Shown: positions 46,024 to 57,462, numbered from the stretch's first letter. The stretch: DNA of 64,000 nt from Strobilurus pachycystidiatus (GCA_019915135.1 JAHLMK010000011.1:806001-870000), one strand, 5' to 3'. The notes: a model not told the origin generated them from the letters alone. Made by a program: numbers and translations.

Positions 46024-47735
46024 GTCATCGGGCATCGAAGGGATCATGGGACCAAGACACGGGGCGAGTTCTTGTAGCGGGGGAAGGAACTGATCTTTGA
46101 CTCGGCTATGCTGGTTGGCGATAGATAGCGATGATGCTAGTATCAAGCGTTGGGAGGTCTCCCCGAGGACGAAGAAGTTGGTTGTTTGACTTGTCTAGTA
46201 GGTCATCACTAATATAACTGCTGTAGCCTAGCAGTGGGGATCTCCGGCATGCTGGACTCCCGGGTCTTGCCTGTTGCATCGGATCCCCGGGCAGAAGGGC
46301 AGAGCCTCTCTCCTTGTCGTCATACCGACCATCAACGATACAGAAACTCTGGCCAGCCACCAGATGATGCACAACTCTTCACGGGTTCCAAAGTGTCCTT
46401 GCGCAGGAACAGTGCCCGCCTTGCGCGTTCGTTCACCTGTCGCTCCAGCTCCCGGTCACGATGCGGGAGTGCTATCTAAGTTTGCTTTATATTATTACCC
46501 TTCTTTCCTTCGTCTGCGCGTCAGATTTCTCCTCATCAAGAATATAACCGATTAATCCTGTAACCACGCAACATTTCTTTAGCGCTTTATGTACAGTATG
46601 TATATGCCTTCATAATTACCTCATACCGCTGCCCAGAGACGTGGCGCCATCTTGCTTTGGTCTGTGGTCGCTTCTAGAAGGCTTGACAGCCACGGCCATT
46701 CATGATGCAATGATGAGCTGACGTCGTTTCTTTCTCTTTTGTTTCGCCATATAGACTCCTTTAGAAGACTCAGGCGAAGGTGCGTGAATGCTGCTGTGAT
46801 AACAAAAGTACCATGATCCAAAAGATCCTCATGTCCAATGGTACTGGCCTCAAGCTTGATGTAACAGTACTGAGGGATTCGTCAGTCTACCCGGCAGTAT
46901 CTTACGGGCATAACATAGTCTCCCAGGCAAGACATCAAATCATTCGTACCTCACTGATTATCTGGGCATACACTACATGATGTCTCCTTCAATGGCGTAA
47001 AACCCCAGTTTTTTGTTATGTTTCTCGTTATGACAACCGTTCCGACGTCGCTCCTGTCCAATGAAATGGAAATCACGTCCAACCGAGCGATGGAATTAGG
47101 AAGGTGGAGTGGGTTCAGGCCTCTCAGGTTTATAGAATGCAAACTTCAGGACTGCCAACAATCCTTGTAGTCAATCGTCGACCGGGGGAGGGGGGAAATC
47201 CCAGAAATTTGGGGGGGGGTCAAAGAGCAATGCAAAAACTTGTAAACAGAGCTGAGAGCCATGTATTCGTAAAGAAGCTCGAGCTTTGAGCCCACATTTG
47301 AACTGTTACAAAGAGATTGCAGAGAGACTTGAAGAGCGAATATTTGTCACGGGATCACCGACTTGCAATTTTTGGTTCAGGGGCATTCGACCCTGATGGC
47401 ACTTGAACTGATGATTCCACTCCGTCGACATGACGGCGTCAAGCGCTTTCTGGGCGCGGTGACCCCAGCACCGGAATCACGCCGACAGCCCCACGCCCAT
47501 ATAACAGACCAACGGCATTCTCAAATCCGATCCGACTTGGCCACCTCAGTCTCCCACCGGCTCACCCAGTACTGCTACTTCTCCAATAGCGACAACGGCA
47601 GCGCTATTTCTCAGGAAAGACAGACAGAAGTCCTCGTCGTCGGTCTACGACGACGAACCATCCCGCTTTTCACCGCGGTCTCTCAATGGATCCCCAGCCC
47701 TACCGTCCTCCAACAAACCGTTACCGGCCACCACT
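46024..47735. other. Gene-poor interval
   Basis: About 1.7 kb with no supported gene. A G-rich cluster (runs of 5, 6 and 9 G) lies at about 47184-47219. The right end should contain the promoter of the Uds1-type gene. Confidence 0.4.
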
Positions 47736-50373
47736 ATGCCCGTCGCCGGCCCTTCATCTTCTCCCCGTGTCATCCCGAGCAGAATAGTGACACGCAAGTC
47801 GGTCAATGTGTCGTCCGAGAAGGACCACAAACGCTCGTCGAGCAGGCTGAACATCCGGGACGAGCTCTTGCTCAGCTTGCTTGCCAGTGATGCAGTCGTC
47901 GATAGCCGAGAGTTTGAGATACTCAGCTCGGAGGAGGTCGATGATTTGAAAAAGGTGCGTCTGTCTGCCCATGTCCTCAGAGTTATTCCAGCTTACATGA
48001 AACAACAGGAACACCAACTTCTTCAAGCCAGGCTCGGACCAATGCAGAAGAAGCTCGCTCTTGAAACCAAAATACGCGATGCCGCGCTCTCTCTCGCCAA
48101 AGTCAACGCCTCGAACAAGAAAATGTCAAAACAAACAGAGGAGCAAGTGGCCGCCGCCAACCGACGTGTCGAATCGGCCCAAAAGGAATGGTGGAGAGTC
48201 TCAGAGCGGGCCGGCGAGGTCAACAAACGCTTGCTGGAGCATCGCGCAGGCGTTCTCAGCTTATCGGTGCGGTCAATGGAGAAGAAGGCTAGTATGCAGG
48301 ACAACGGTGCTCCTCACCACCACAATCGTGATTCCGGATACGAAACACCTGTCCGAAGCACGTCCCTCAGTCCTGTTACCTCGACTGCTCCATCTACACC
48401 CTTCGACGGCGCACATCTGTTTGCAGGACATGCCGACGCGGTCGTTCCCGCACTGCCACGGTCATCAGATGCTGCAGTCAAGGCACTGGAAGAGAAGCTC
48501 AAAGCTGCTACCGAATCACTGGCAGCTGCCGGCCGGAAGCAGGCGGAGATGACGCGAGAGCTCTCTCTGGTCAAGTTGGAGAAGCAGGAGGTGGAGACCA
48601 TGATGGAGTTTGAACTCCAAACTGCGCAGGACACCATCGCCGCATTGGAGGCGGAGATACCCAAGATGGAACAGTTGGAGAACGACTTTGACGAATTGCT
48701 GGACGAGAAGAGGAAATGGGAGCAGGAGCGAATAGAGCACGTCGAACGCGTCGCTCAGTTGCAAGTGAAGCTCGAATCTCTGGAGTCCGACTCGAGCCAA
48801 GCTTTCAACGAGAGAAAGATCTGGGAGCAGGAACGAAGAGACTACGCTGAACGCGTCACTCAGCTGCAGTCAAAGCTCAAAATCCAGGAATCGACCTCGG
48901 GCCAAGCTTCTGACGCAGAGATTCGTCGTATCCAGCTTGATCTAGAGCAGGAGCGTCTTTCATGGGACAGGGAGCGGGCTCAGTTGGAGGAGGAGAAGCT
49001 GGAGGATCTAGCGCGCCTTCAAGAGGAGATGGATCGGCAGAAAGTAGAAGACGAAGCAGCTCTTCAGAAACTATCGCTGGAGCTCGAAGAAGGACTTAGC
49101 AAGATTCAGTCTCTAATCCAGAAGTACGATATCCCTCTGTACAGCCGGGAAACGTCTTTCAAGGCCCTGCTGTCATCGATTGGGCTGCATCTGGAGAGCT
49201 CTGGCTCGAAGGGTGATGTAGAGTCTTTGACAAGAGAGCTAGATGACGAAGTGTCGAAGCGAGAAGCGTTACTTCGTGAGTTGGAGGAGGCTCGCCGTGA
49301 GCGTGAGGATGCTCGCAAAGAGGCACGAATGTTGGCTTTGAAATTGAAGGTGATTCACACTCATCACATTCCATGCAGTTCATATCAAAGATGCTTAATT
49401 GCTTTCAGGATCGTCCCGAAGTTGTAACTCGCTCTTCCATCCCAATGGTTCCGTCGCCTATTATACCGTCGCCAATGTTTCCTTCGGAGTTCACTGGCGA
49501 TGCTGCCAAGATCGTTTCAGTCTTGCAACCTCTTTGGTCCATGCTTCCGGCTCCTGAAGCGCGCGCCGCGAAGTTCAACGCCCAGAAACAGTTTCGGACT
49601 GGGTCGCCGACACCGTCTTCTCCGGGAGCAGGTGTTTCGAAGTCCTTGTCCGATCTCGACGTTCGGTCCCTCAAAGCGCTGTACGGCTCCGGGTCTGGTG
49701 GAAATCCAGTTAGCCCAAATCCCACGGCGTTCACGGTCGAAGGATTTGCGACCAGGGTGCAAGCTCTCGTCGCCGACGATCGCTCGCTGATAGAGCGTCT
49801 GATACGATTCGCCCAAGCCCACGACCTCCTCAAGAAGAATGCCGACAGGGCACAAAAACTTGCACAGGAAGGGAGCGCGGCTCTGGAGACGTATCAGAAG
49901 CAGGTGCGAACTCTAGAAGACCGGAATTTGAGCCTAACTGCCAAGTACGCCGCTATGTAAGTCTTGGCATGACGCATCTTTCTTTGTGCATCCGCTGACT
50001 CTTTTCGCGCAGGGAGGAACAGGTCCGGGATTTGCAGGATAGTGTCGACAAGATTACTGCCGACAAGTTGGAGATCGAAAGTCTCGCCGCTGAGCAGGCC
50101 GAGACATGCCGACAGCTGACGGAAGCCAACAACACCTTGAGCGCTAGGGCGCTGACGCTAGCGGAAGAAGCCGCACGCGCTCCAGAAATGATCAAAAAGC
50201 AACTCGAGGCGCAGCTCGTGGAATCAAGAGCCGCGCTGAAGGATGCCCAGGAACGATTGGAGGCCATTAGCGTGTCAGAGCAAACTCAGAAAGTGGCGCT
50301 CCTTGACGAGTTGAACGCGATGCAGACTGAAAATGGACAGCTGAGGGCGCAACTGAGGGCGATGAAGAAGTGA
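47736..50373 (+). CDS. Coiled-coil protein with 'up-regulated during septation' (Uds1) domain
   Basis: Start at 47736 (MPVAGPSSSPRVIPSR). The N-terminal Uds1 domain is clear: RDELLLSLLASDAVVDSREF, EILSSEEVDDLKK|EHQLLQAR and KKLALETKIRDAALSLAKVN. The family's fission-yeast member is induced during septation and linked to the division site. The rest is almost continuous heptad coiled coil (VKLEKQEVETMMEFELQ, QLEEEKLEDLARLQEEMD, SLTRELDDEVSKREALLREL). A Pro/Ser break follows at VTRSSIPMVPSPIIPSP, then a second coiled coil (EEQVRDLQDSVDKITADKLE). Three introns, all canonical: 47955-48009, after LKLK, and AAM|EEQ. TGA at 50371-50373. About 800 residues. A septation or polarity scaffold role is inferred from the family. 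Confidence 0.82.
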
Positions 50374-50701
50374 GGAGGTTGTGTATTTTTGGGTTATTTT
50401 TATTTTATCGTCTGTTCTACGCTTTCCTGGATTCTTCTCATCATACATATCAGTATCATGCGATCATGTATACCCTCCATCCCTATCCACCAACCATTCA
50501 CTATACGCATCATGCGGAGCTTGTCACTTGAGTTGTGCGTTCGTTTCTTCATTATGGATGTCGCTGCTCAAATAGCTTAGGTCGCTCAATAGCGTGAAGT
50601 ACGGTTTCCGCGCCAGAGCTACGATTCTCGAAATCGCTTGCTGAATGGCTATGCTCATCAACACGTTTTTACGATGATTTCATTGACAACGACCGTCATA
50701 G

Positions 50702-51240
50702 CCGGCGCCGCTGTTGACCAGTGGCTTCGCCGTCTGGGCTATTGGGTGTGAACTGCACTCCTACGGTTGGAAACGGCTCCAGTAAGCCCGCAATGATCGC
50801 CTGCAACATGCTGCTTTCCGAATTCGGAGCTAGACAGGCGAGGTGTTTTTGACAGTCCACTAGCAGCAAATTCGGTTCTAACAATCTCACAATCAGACGC
50901 TCCAGCCAGCGACCATAGCTGCTCAAGCAAGTGTCCCAAGACGAGAGATGTCATTGGTCACTGCACACAGAAGTGTAAGCCGTTGTCGTCGACCGCGTAT
51001 CTTTTCGTCCCATGACTGCTCTGCATAGTTTGTTAAAAGTCTGGGAGGAACGATTTCCCTCGCGGTTAGTAATGCACCCATGTCGTGGTTGCACCAATCC
51101 AATACCCAATCCTCCTTGCTGACAACCGGTCGGATCAGGAACAATTCGGTACGAGATTCCCTGGAGAGGATATACAGTACCTACCAGAGCAGTACTAGAT
51201 ACTATAGAGGAAATTAGAGCCATGATCCTGGACGACCGAC
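50702..51240 (-). pseudogene. Unrecognised protein-like remnant, minus strand
   Basis: Two adjacent frames read like protein: FLIRPVVSKEDWVLDWCNHD...PPRLLTNYAEQSWDEKIRGR ending ISRLGTLA at 50923, then, shifted by one base, SSYGRWLERLIVRLLEPNLL...PFPTVGVQFTPNSPDGEAT to a stop at 50696-50702. No start or splice sites connect them. It could be a degraded gene fragment; the family is unknown. Confidence 0.3.
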
Positions 51241-51703
51241 CTCACTTTTCGGCACGGACCATGATAATAAAATATTCCATTGGAAAGCAAGCATCATATC
51301 CTGTTCAATGGTTATGTGAAGGGCTCCAGGTTTATCTCCTACTAAACGCAGCACTTACAGCCGCGGATGTGCTCAAAAGCTACGTGACGTCGACGACGAG
51401 GCACAAAGATCTCAGTGTAAATTTGAGGAAAGAGCAGCGGTGAGACCAGCAGATAAAATCAGAGTCGAGGAAGGGCTTGGGTCCGAGAGTGTGGTGGCCG
51501 GCGCTGCCACTTCTAATGGCGTCTCATCTTCCGATGTCAGAACCTGGTCAGAACTGAGTAAAAGGTGCAACGTATCACTCAGCAGGCGGCGCTAGACAAC
51601 CTGGTCTTATAGTACAGTTGTAATTTTTGCAATCTAACATTGCTATATTATCGTGAAAACAATGGTAAGACGCAGAGTGATGATTACCTATGGCGCTTGC
51701 ATG
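51241..51703. other. Intergenic
   Basis: A 73-codon plus-strand ORF (51222-51443) has no recognisable motif. No other feature; SWC5 ends just downstream. Confidence 0.35.
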
Positions 51704-52544
51704 TTAGGTTCTTCTCCTCTTACTGCCTTTGCTTGCCTCTAAAGCATCATCCTTCTTTTCCCGCACTCGGTCCAGAAAATCGGCCTTCTCAATATGTCCA
51801 CCAGCCCTTCGCCCAGCCTCCAACTCATCCTTCAAGCTCGGAGCAGCGGTGGCAACATGAGCACGCCACTGCATTGCAGACATCTCCACCGTGGACAACT
51901 TCTTCGGTTTTGGGGCGGCCTTTTGTTTCGACTTGTCCTTGAACGTGAATTCTGGAAGATCGTTGACAGACAGCTTTCCCTTGCGCGGGCCAGACCTCTT
52001 CTTTGGAGGTTCTCCGGCAGGAACTGAAGGTCCCGGCACAAACCATCTCGGCCACTTCCTCGCGTCGGGAGAGTTTTCAGGTACTTCAACCACTTCTCTG
52101 GGAACGGGTAAGGGCGTATAACGAGGAACAAGTTGAATGGCGTGTACGTGATTAGTTCGCCAGCATATCGATACTTCTTCTCGACCTTGACGGTCACGGT
52201 TTTCTTCGTTGCGACTGTTGGAGTACTAGGCGTCGCCGCGGATGCCTGAAATGATTGCCACAGCGCGTCTCTCTTCCTGGAGTCGCGTCAGACACCAGAA
52301 CACCCCGTGCGCAGAAGTACTTGCCGCTTTTTACTCAGGCTTCCTGCTTCAGAGGGTTGTGGAGAGCTGGTCCTTGCGCGTTGATTGCCCCGCTCATCGT
52401 CGGATGAATCAGACTCTGCTCAAGCTTAACTTGGTGGATTGGGGACAGCTGCAAGCACGAACCACCTTTGCTGGCTGAGGGTGCGTAGTCGCCGTCATCT
52501 TCGTCGTCAGAGTCCCGAAAGTGAGCAGTGGACAGCGAAGACAT
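51704..52544 (-). CDS. SWC5: SWR1-complex subunit Swc5 (Bucentaur/BCNT-C)
   Basis: Swc5 is needed for the SWR1 remodeller to exchange H2A for H2A.Z. Start at 52544: MSSLSTAHFRDSDDEDDGDY, the typical acidic N-terminus that contacts H2A-H2B. Middle exons are short and Lys-rich (VKVEKKYRYAGELI joined to VEVPENSPDARKWPRWF). The C-terminal BCNT-C domain reads KKLSTVEMSAMQWRAHVATA, PSLKDELEAGRRAGGHIEKADF and LDRVREKKDDALEASK. It ends KGSKRRRT at 51704. About four introns; the second exon junction was not resolved exactly. It diverges from the F-box gene. Confidence 0.82.
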
Positions 52545-53092
52545 GTTGCAAGGCTGACTGGGGTTAGGGTTTGTATTCTCTCAGCCCATGACATTGACCA
52601 GATCAGAGATATCGATCTTCATAAGCTTCATATGCCATGCACACCGCGCACTGAGGCAGGGTTGGTCGCCCTCTATCCTGTCAAGTGCCGTTTATAGCTG
52701 TCATCCGGCGATTGAATGGCTCTGCTAATTCCGAGTCCTTTCCGTTATCCTTATGATATGAATGGCAGACGACACCGCCATCCATCCCTTCCCTCAGTCC
52801 TCCGATGACTTGCCATAACAGCACGAGTAGTGACATTTTCGGCCCCTGTCGAGGCGAGTGCAGCTCGTCGGGAAGTACATGCGCCGGCGTGGTTCTCTTC
52901 ATGATGTTCATGTGTGGTGCGGCTCTGATTTTGGTTGTCGTAGCCTGCTCCTGCACCATATCGGGCCTTTGTCGCGCACTGTGCTGCTGTTGTGTCCCCA
53001 GTCTCCCGCGAGGGAATCGGCGCAGAGGTCCAATAGGCAAGGCGTCTTCGTGGGTAGCAGCGTCGTCACGAGGCGCTACACTCCATGCACAG

Positions 53093-54345
53093 ATGGCTAT
53101 CGACGCAGTAGTGGTACATCCCACGACACGACGTCTTCGAGCAAGAAGACCCACCTCCAGCGTTGTTCCCCTGCAATCTATCTTCCCGAAGGAGATTTTC
53201 GATCTCATACTCTCGCATTGCACAGATGAGAAGACGCTCCTGTCGTGCAGTCTTGTCTGCTACGGGTGGGTAGAGCAAAGTCGGACACAGCTTCGACTGA
53301 CGGTCAAAACCCCTCGTCGGGCTGTCATGCTTTGCCACCTACTCCATTCTCCCTATGAAACACTCTCCCCTCACATTCATCTCATTCATTTCGATCTCAG
53401 TCTACAGCATGGACGCCTCAGCTCGTACACCCGCGTCCTCAATATTCTACATATAAAGGGCGCGACTATTCGGGACGTGGACATAGGCGAAAGAGCAGGT
53501 CCCCTTCTCTTGCTCCTTCCTCGATATGTCTCCCACCTTACCACGCTGTCATTGCGCTACTCCTTCCCCAATTCCGCCGTGACTATTCCAGTCTTTGGTC
53601 TCAGCAAGACAGAAATGGTTCGCGATATCACGACACTCCTCTCATGCACTCTTCGATTCCCGATGCTCCAAAACCTCACGGTTGACATCGCTCAACTTTG
53701 TTGCGTAGTGTTCCCCGCATCTGCCGCTCACTATGGGAAAACGCCACTCCCACTTCTCCCTGTATCGCACCTCTGCATACGTGGTGAATACTCTTCCAAG
53801 CTGATTGAATGGCTGCAGCTTCGTTGTAAACAACTCGTGTCGCTAGACATGAGCATATGTTGGTGCCGCTTCGAACAGATGAACGCTGCAGGCGTGGAAC
53901 GGCTCTTGCTTGGCAACGCGAAGACGCTTCGCCATCTCACCCTTCCGAGAGTAACGGAGAGCGCCAGTTTCAACCCTCGTTAGTCTCCATCTTTTCTTTT
54001 ATGACCTATGGCTAGCTTACAATTTGCCTGTCAGCTGCACATATAAACCTTCGAATGCTCACAAACCTGACAACACTGCGGGTCGTTCTACGGTCGAGTA
54101 ATTGGATTGAAAACGTGTTGGACGGGCTCTTAGACTGTGTCATTCGAGACTTGGAAAGCCTTGACCTCATTCACCTGCCCAAGTCCATCATGATCTCGAT
54201 CGACGCAACACTCTATCATTATGATCAGCCACCAGTCCATTACGAGTCTCTACGCTTGGTTGCCATGAAGGAGATCATGACTAGGTTGGAATTTACGCTT
54301 TTGACAGAGACATCTACCTGTGTAGCATACTCCCGTGTAGTTTGA
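53093..54345 (+). CDS. F-box protein
   Basis: The F-box is IFPKEIFDLILSHCTDEKTL, LSCSLVCYGWVEQSRTQL. The long C-terminal part is leucine-rich and irregular (LPRYVSHLTTLSLRYSF, MLQNLTVDIAQLCCV, LVSLDMSICWCRFEQM, AKTLRHLTLPRV). It crosses one intron at FNP|AHI to MLTNLTTLRVVLRSSN and ends at 54345. The start is uncertain: I take the ATG at 53093 because it gives a short lead into the F-box. The open frame extends upstream to 52805 with a Cys-rich hydrophobic stretch that would be odd for this family. Likely an SCF substrate adaptor of the expanded mushroom family; the target is unknown. Confidence 0.78.
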
Positions 54346-54443
54346 ATTCAACCTCCGTATGCCATAAGTAGGCCAGCATGTACGTGTAACCGCTCTGAAC
54401 AATCCATGACATTGCACTGTCTTCTGTAGCAAGTGACCGTCTG

Positions 54444-55533
54444 TCATGATGTCTCTTCCACCTGCGCCGATGTCTCCTCAACCGCTTCTGCACTTGACTC
54501 TTGCTTTTCAAGCAGATCTACCTCTGAGACTATCACCGTAGAAGCTGAGCCTTTTCCACCATTTTGGAACTTGCGTTTAGGAATCACAGCATACAATGCT
54601 TGCTCCCAATCTCGCGTTTCCACCCATTTCAACATGATGTCGAACACCTGGTTGACAGTGAGGACTTTGCGCGTAGGCATGTCGGCTAGATATCGCCCGA
54701 TTGGGAGACGGGCGGTGCGAATACCTGACTCGTCCGCTTTGTCGAGACAGAGGTTCTGAGAGTGTAGGATGAATTGCATTGGGATGATGAACGTTTCGAA
54801 AAGAAGCGTCTACTTACTTTGTATCGATTGTGATCAACTATACCGCCTATTATATACGTCTCCTCTGGTCGCAATTCCGTGAGCTCGTCTGCGGTGGCAG
54901 AACGAGCTCGCCTGCGTGTCGGCAGTAAGATAGACGACCGTTTTCTTGACAGCATCAGACGATTCTGCGTCCGAAGATTCAGTCCACAGTCTGTCGTACC
55001 CCTCCTCCCACCATTCTGTTTTTGTCCATCGCGTATATGCGGCGTCGCCGGTGCTTTCTAGTCGCGTCAGGGTGCGGCCATTGAGGGAAGAGAACAGCAA
55101 GGTGAATGGGTAGGCAGCCTGTCGATTAGCACTGTACGTGTAAGCGAGCTGAGAGCACAGGGATTGGATTTCCTGTGTTGAAAGCAGATCAAGGACAGAC
55201 CGAGGAAAGAACGACAAAGCGCACGTACCTTTTCGCTCATCTTGTCATCGAAACCCAGGTCGACGAGCACTCTCCCACCAAAATCGAGTTTGGGTTTCTT
55301 TTTTGACGCTTCCTCTCCTCGTCATCCTCGTCAATCTCTCCGTTTGCGATCTGCTCTGCCCTGGCCCGTTTCTTCTCCTTTCGAGCCTCCTTCTCCCGTG
55401 CGCGCCGTTCGATTTTGTGTGCTGCGTATTTCTCTGCTTTGGCCGCCTTTTTCAACGACTTTTTCGACGGCACCGCAGGCACGACATCCTCAGTATCGTT
55501 GTCAATTTGGGGAGGGACTTCTTCGGTGGACAT
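54444..55533 (-). CDS. TRM10: tRNA (guanine-N1)-methyltransferase Trm10 (SPOUT), two frame breaks
   Basis: Trm10 makes m1G9 in tRNAs using S-adenosylmethionine. The start at 55533 (MSTEEVPPQIDNDTEDVV) leads into a Lys-rich helix. The SPOUT domain contains PKLDFGGRVLVDLGFDDKMS|EIQSLCSQLAYTYSANR, TVVYLTAD, then DELTELRPEETYIIGGIVDH and NRYK|NLCLDKADESGIRTARLPIG, followed by RKVLTVNQVFDIMLKWVETR and the final VIPKRKF. The catalytic Asp region (LTAD...IGGIVDHNR) is present. However, two frame changes are required: at an A6 run (plus 55299-55304), where one more A would restore frame, and at a 25-bp imperfect tandem duplication (54899-54923) right after VVYLTAD. Together they cancel, so both ends share a frame while the middle does not. 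The family call is secure. Confidence 0.82.
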
Positions 55534-55607
55534 GATGTGGGAGTAAGATGCTATCTTTCTGTGTTTTTCCGAGCCCGGGACCCGGGCCGTCGCAGCACCT
55601 TGTTCGG
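55534..55607. promoter_or_regulatory. Compact bidirectional promoter TRM10/APT1
   Basis: The two ATGs diverge with 74 bp between them, or about 150 bp if APT1 starts at its second Met at 55683. The spacer is GC-rich with a CCCGGGACCCGGG palindrome-like core. Confidence 0.5.
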
Positions 55608-56559
55608 ATGCAATCGTCGTCTCTGCTCTTCGCCATCTTGATACCTGTCGCTCTCTATTCTGTCTACCATAGTTCTCGCAGAATGGCCTCTTCACTCATT
55701 GGCCCTCTCAAGTGCATCACTGTCTCCCCTCTGGCTGCCCACTCAGCAACCATCATCTTCGTTCATGTTCGACAGGCATATTGTATGTCTTTGCTTCGTG
55801 CTCACGGTCATTCTAGGGCTTGGGCGACTCTGGAAACGGCTGGAAACCGGTCGCGGATATGTTCAGAGGCGATCCGGCAATGCGCCATATTAAATGGATC
55901 TTCCCCAACGCCCCCATCCAGCCGGTGACTGCGAACGGGGGTATGGAGATGCCCTCTTGGTAAGCGTCTATCTTCAGATTCACTTCATCTTACATTGTCA
56001 TGATAGGTATGACATCCTTTCATTCGGATTTAAGGAATCGGAGGACGAAGATGGCCTGCTCAAGAGCGCCAAATCGCTGAAGCAGCTGATTGAATCCGAG
56101 ATATCTTCCACTGGCATTGACTCCAAGCGCATCATCCTCGGTGGCTTCAGTCAAGGTGGTGTGATGGCTCTGCTTACTGGTCTAACCTTGGACCAGAGGC
56201 TCGCTGGTATCGCGTCGTTGAGCTGTTACCTTCCCTTGAGGAGCAAATTCAAGAGCGTAAGCCCGCTTCCTCATCGGTGGTACTTGCCTTTTATTGACGC
56301 GGAATTTCAGTTGGCTAACTCGGCTCTGTTTGACCTACCAATCTTCCTTGCGCATGGAACCCACGATCCCGTCATTGCACATCGGCTGTCCCTGGAAAGT
56401 GTACAGGCCCTGAAGAGTTTCGGAATTACAGATGCGAAGAGTGGGTCGACGTCGGGGTTGGAATACCACACGTACCAGGGACTAGCGCATTCCACATCTA
56501 GTGAGGAGCTGGTCGATTTGAAGGCTTGGATCCAACGGGTTGTACCGGGAGAAGTCTAG
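55608..56559 (+). CDS. Acyl-protein thioesterase 1 (depalmitoylase)
   Basis: Serine hydrolase of the APT1/lysophospholipase family that removes palmitate from proteins. The core starts GPLKCITVSPLAAHSATIIF and VH|GLGDSGNGWKPVADMF. It continues with FPNAPIQPVTANGGMEMPSW|YD, the nucleophile elbow GGFSQGGVMALLTGL, the acid region LAHGTHDPVI and the His region QGLAHSTSSEELVDL. Ser, Asp and His of the triad are visible. Introns are canonical. The ATG at 55608 gives a hydrophobic lead MQSSSLLFAILIPVALYSVY that could be a membrane anchor; the ATG at 55683 (MASSLIGPL) gives the usual soluble length. TAG/stop at 56557-56559. Confidence 0.92.
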
Positions 56560-57078
56560 AGTGAAAAGACTGGTGTTGTCCTTACGTTCATGTCTGTATA
56601 AGTATTGTGCTTCGTCCAAGATCCGCTTGCCCAGTGGACATCATCCAAGCTGCTGTAGGAACGCTTAGGCTTAGACTCGCTCCGCCGCTGTGGTGACACT
56701 AGGGTGCCGCAGTTAAGCTCAATCCACAGTAATAGCGCCGCCACATTATACAGCTCTTCAGACGTGATACACACTTTCTGGGCCATGCTGTTGCCGATCG
56801 AGGCCATCCGACGCGTGAGCCAAGGGCCATTGACTGACGTGCCAGAAGAGTATGCGTGGAGCAATTCGCACTCTGGGTCAATACTTTCGTGGCAAGCATC
56901 TTCGGCCGTCCTTTCTTCTCACTTGAGGTCATGGTTATCCGAGTTTCGAGTCAAAATCTTGGGGCGCATTGAAATTTGACTGGTGCGCACCAAATTCGTC
57001 ACGTGGGCGGCAAAAGCCTTTGAGCCTTTCGCCCGGTCGGTCTTTCACAGTCACCACCACGATCCTGTCAGAACTCTC
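56560..57078. other. Intergenic after APT1
   Basis: About 520 bp. A ~100-codon minus-strand frame (56556 to about 56907, reading HESIDPECELLHAYSSGTSV) is open and somewhat protein-like but has no start codon, no motif and overlaps the APT1 stop, so it is not called. Confidence 0.35.
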
Positions 57079-57462
57079 ATGACGGAAGCTGGACCCAAGC
57101 CGCCTCTACCCTCTCCGCCCCCGCCGTACATAGCTGGCGGCGCGTATGAGCAGCACCCACAGCAGCTCCCGAGTGGCTCAGCTAGGACTGCTCCTGCTGC
57201 GCCATTTCCCTCAATGTTCACTCCTCCTGTCGCCCAGAATCCCCACCATACGCCGTCGGCGTACCATACTGGCCCTACGCCGCCCCAGCAGTTGCATCTT
57301 CCATACGCGTACTACGATCCCCATTCCGATTATTCGGTTTCACTCGCTGACAGTCGAGCGAGAACGAGGTTCATCGGCGCTGTTCTCTATGCTGTGGGCA
57401 TATGGGTATTGGTCGGCTTGCTCTTTACGTCGTGGGGCGAGGGCTGGGCAGCATGGCAATAG
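57079..57462 (+). CDS. Short proline-rich protein with C-terminal membrane anchor
   Basis: About 127 residues from the ATG at 57079: MTEAGPKPPLPSPPPPY, then Pro/His/Gln-rich disordered sequence with PY-like PPPPY and YAYYDPHSDYS. A basic RARTR precedes a single hydrophobic segment, FIGAVLYAVGIWVLVGLLF, very near the C-terminus, which ends in SWGEGWAAWQ. This layout suggests a tail-anchored protein; a PPxY motif could recruit WW-domain proteins such as Rsp5-type ligases, which is inference. An in-frame ATG at 56983 adds 32 residues. No family is recognised. Confidence 0.6.
   Translation: MTEAGPKPPLPSPPPPYIAGGAYEQHPQQLPSGSARTAPAAPFPSMFTPPVAQNPHHTPSAYHTGPTPPQQLHLPYAYYDPHSDYSVSLADSRARTRFIGAVLYAVGIWVLVGLLFTSWGEGWAAWQ

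Noticed and set aside
56556..56907. Minus-strand frame downstream of APT1
   Set aside because: Somewhat protein-like but begins after an in-frame stop with no ATG, has no motif and overlaps the APT1 stop.
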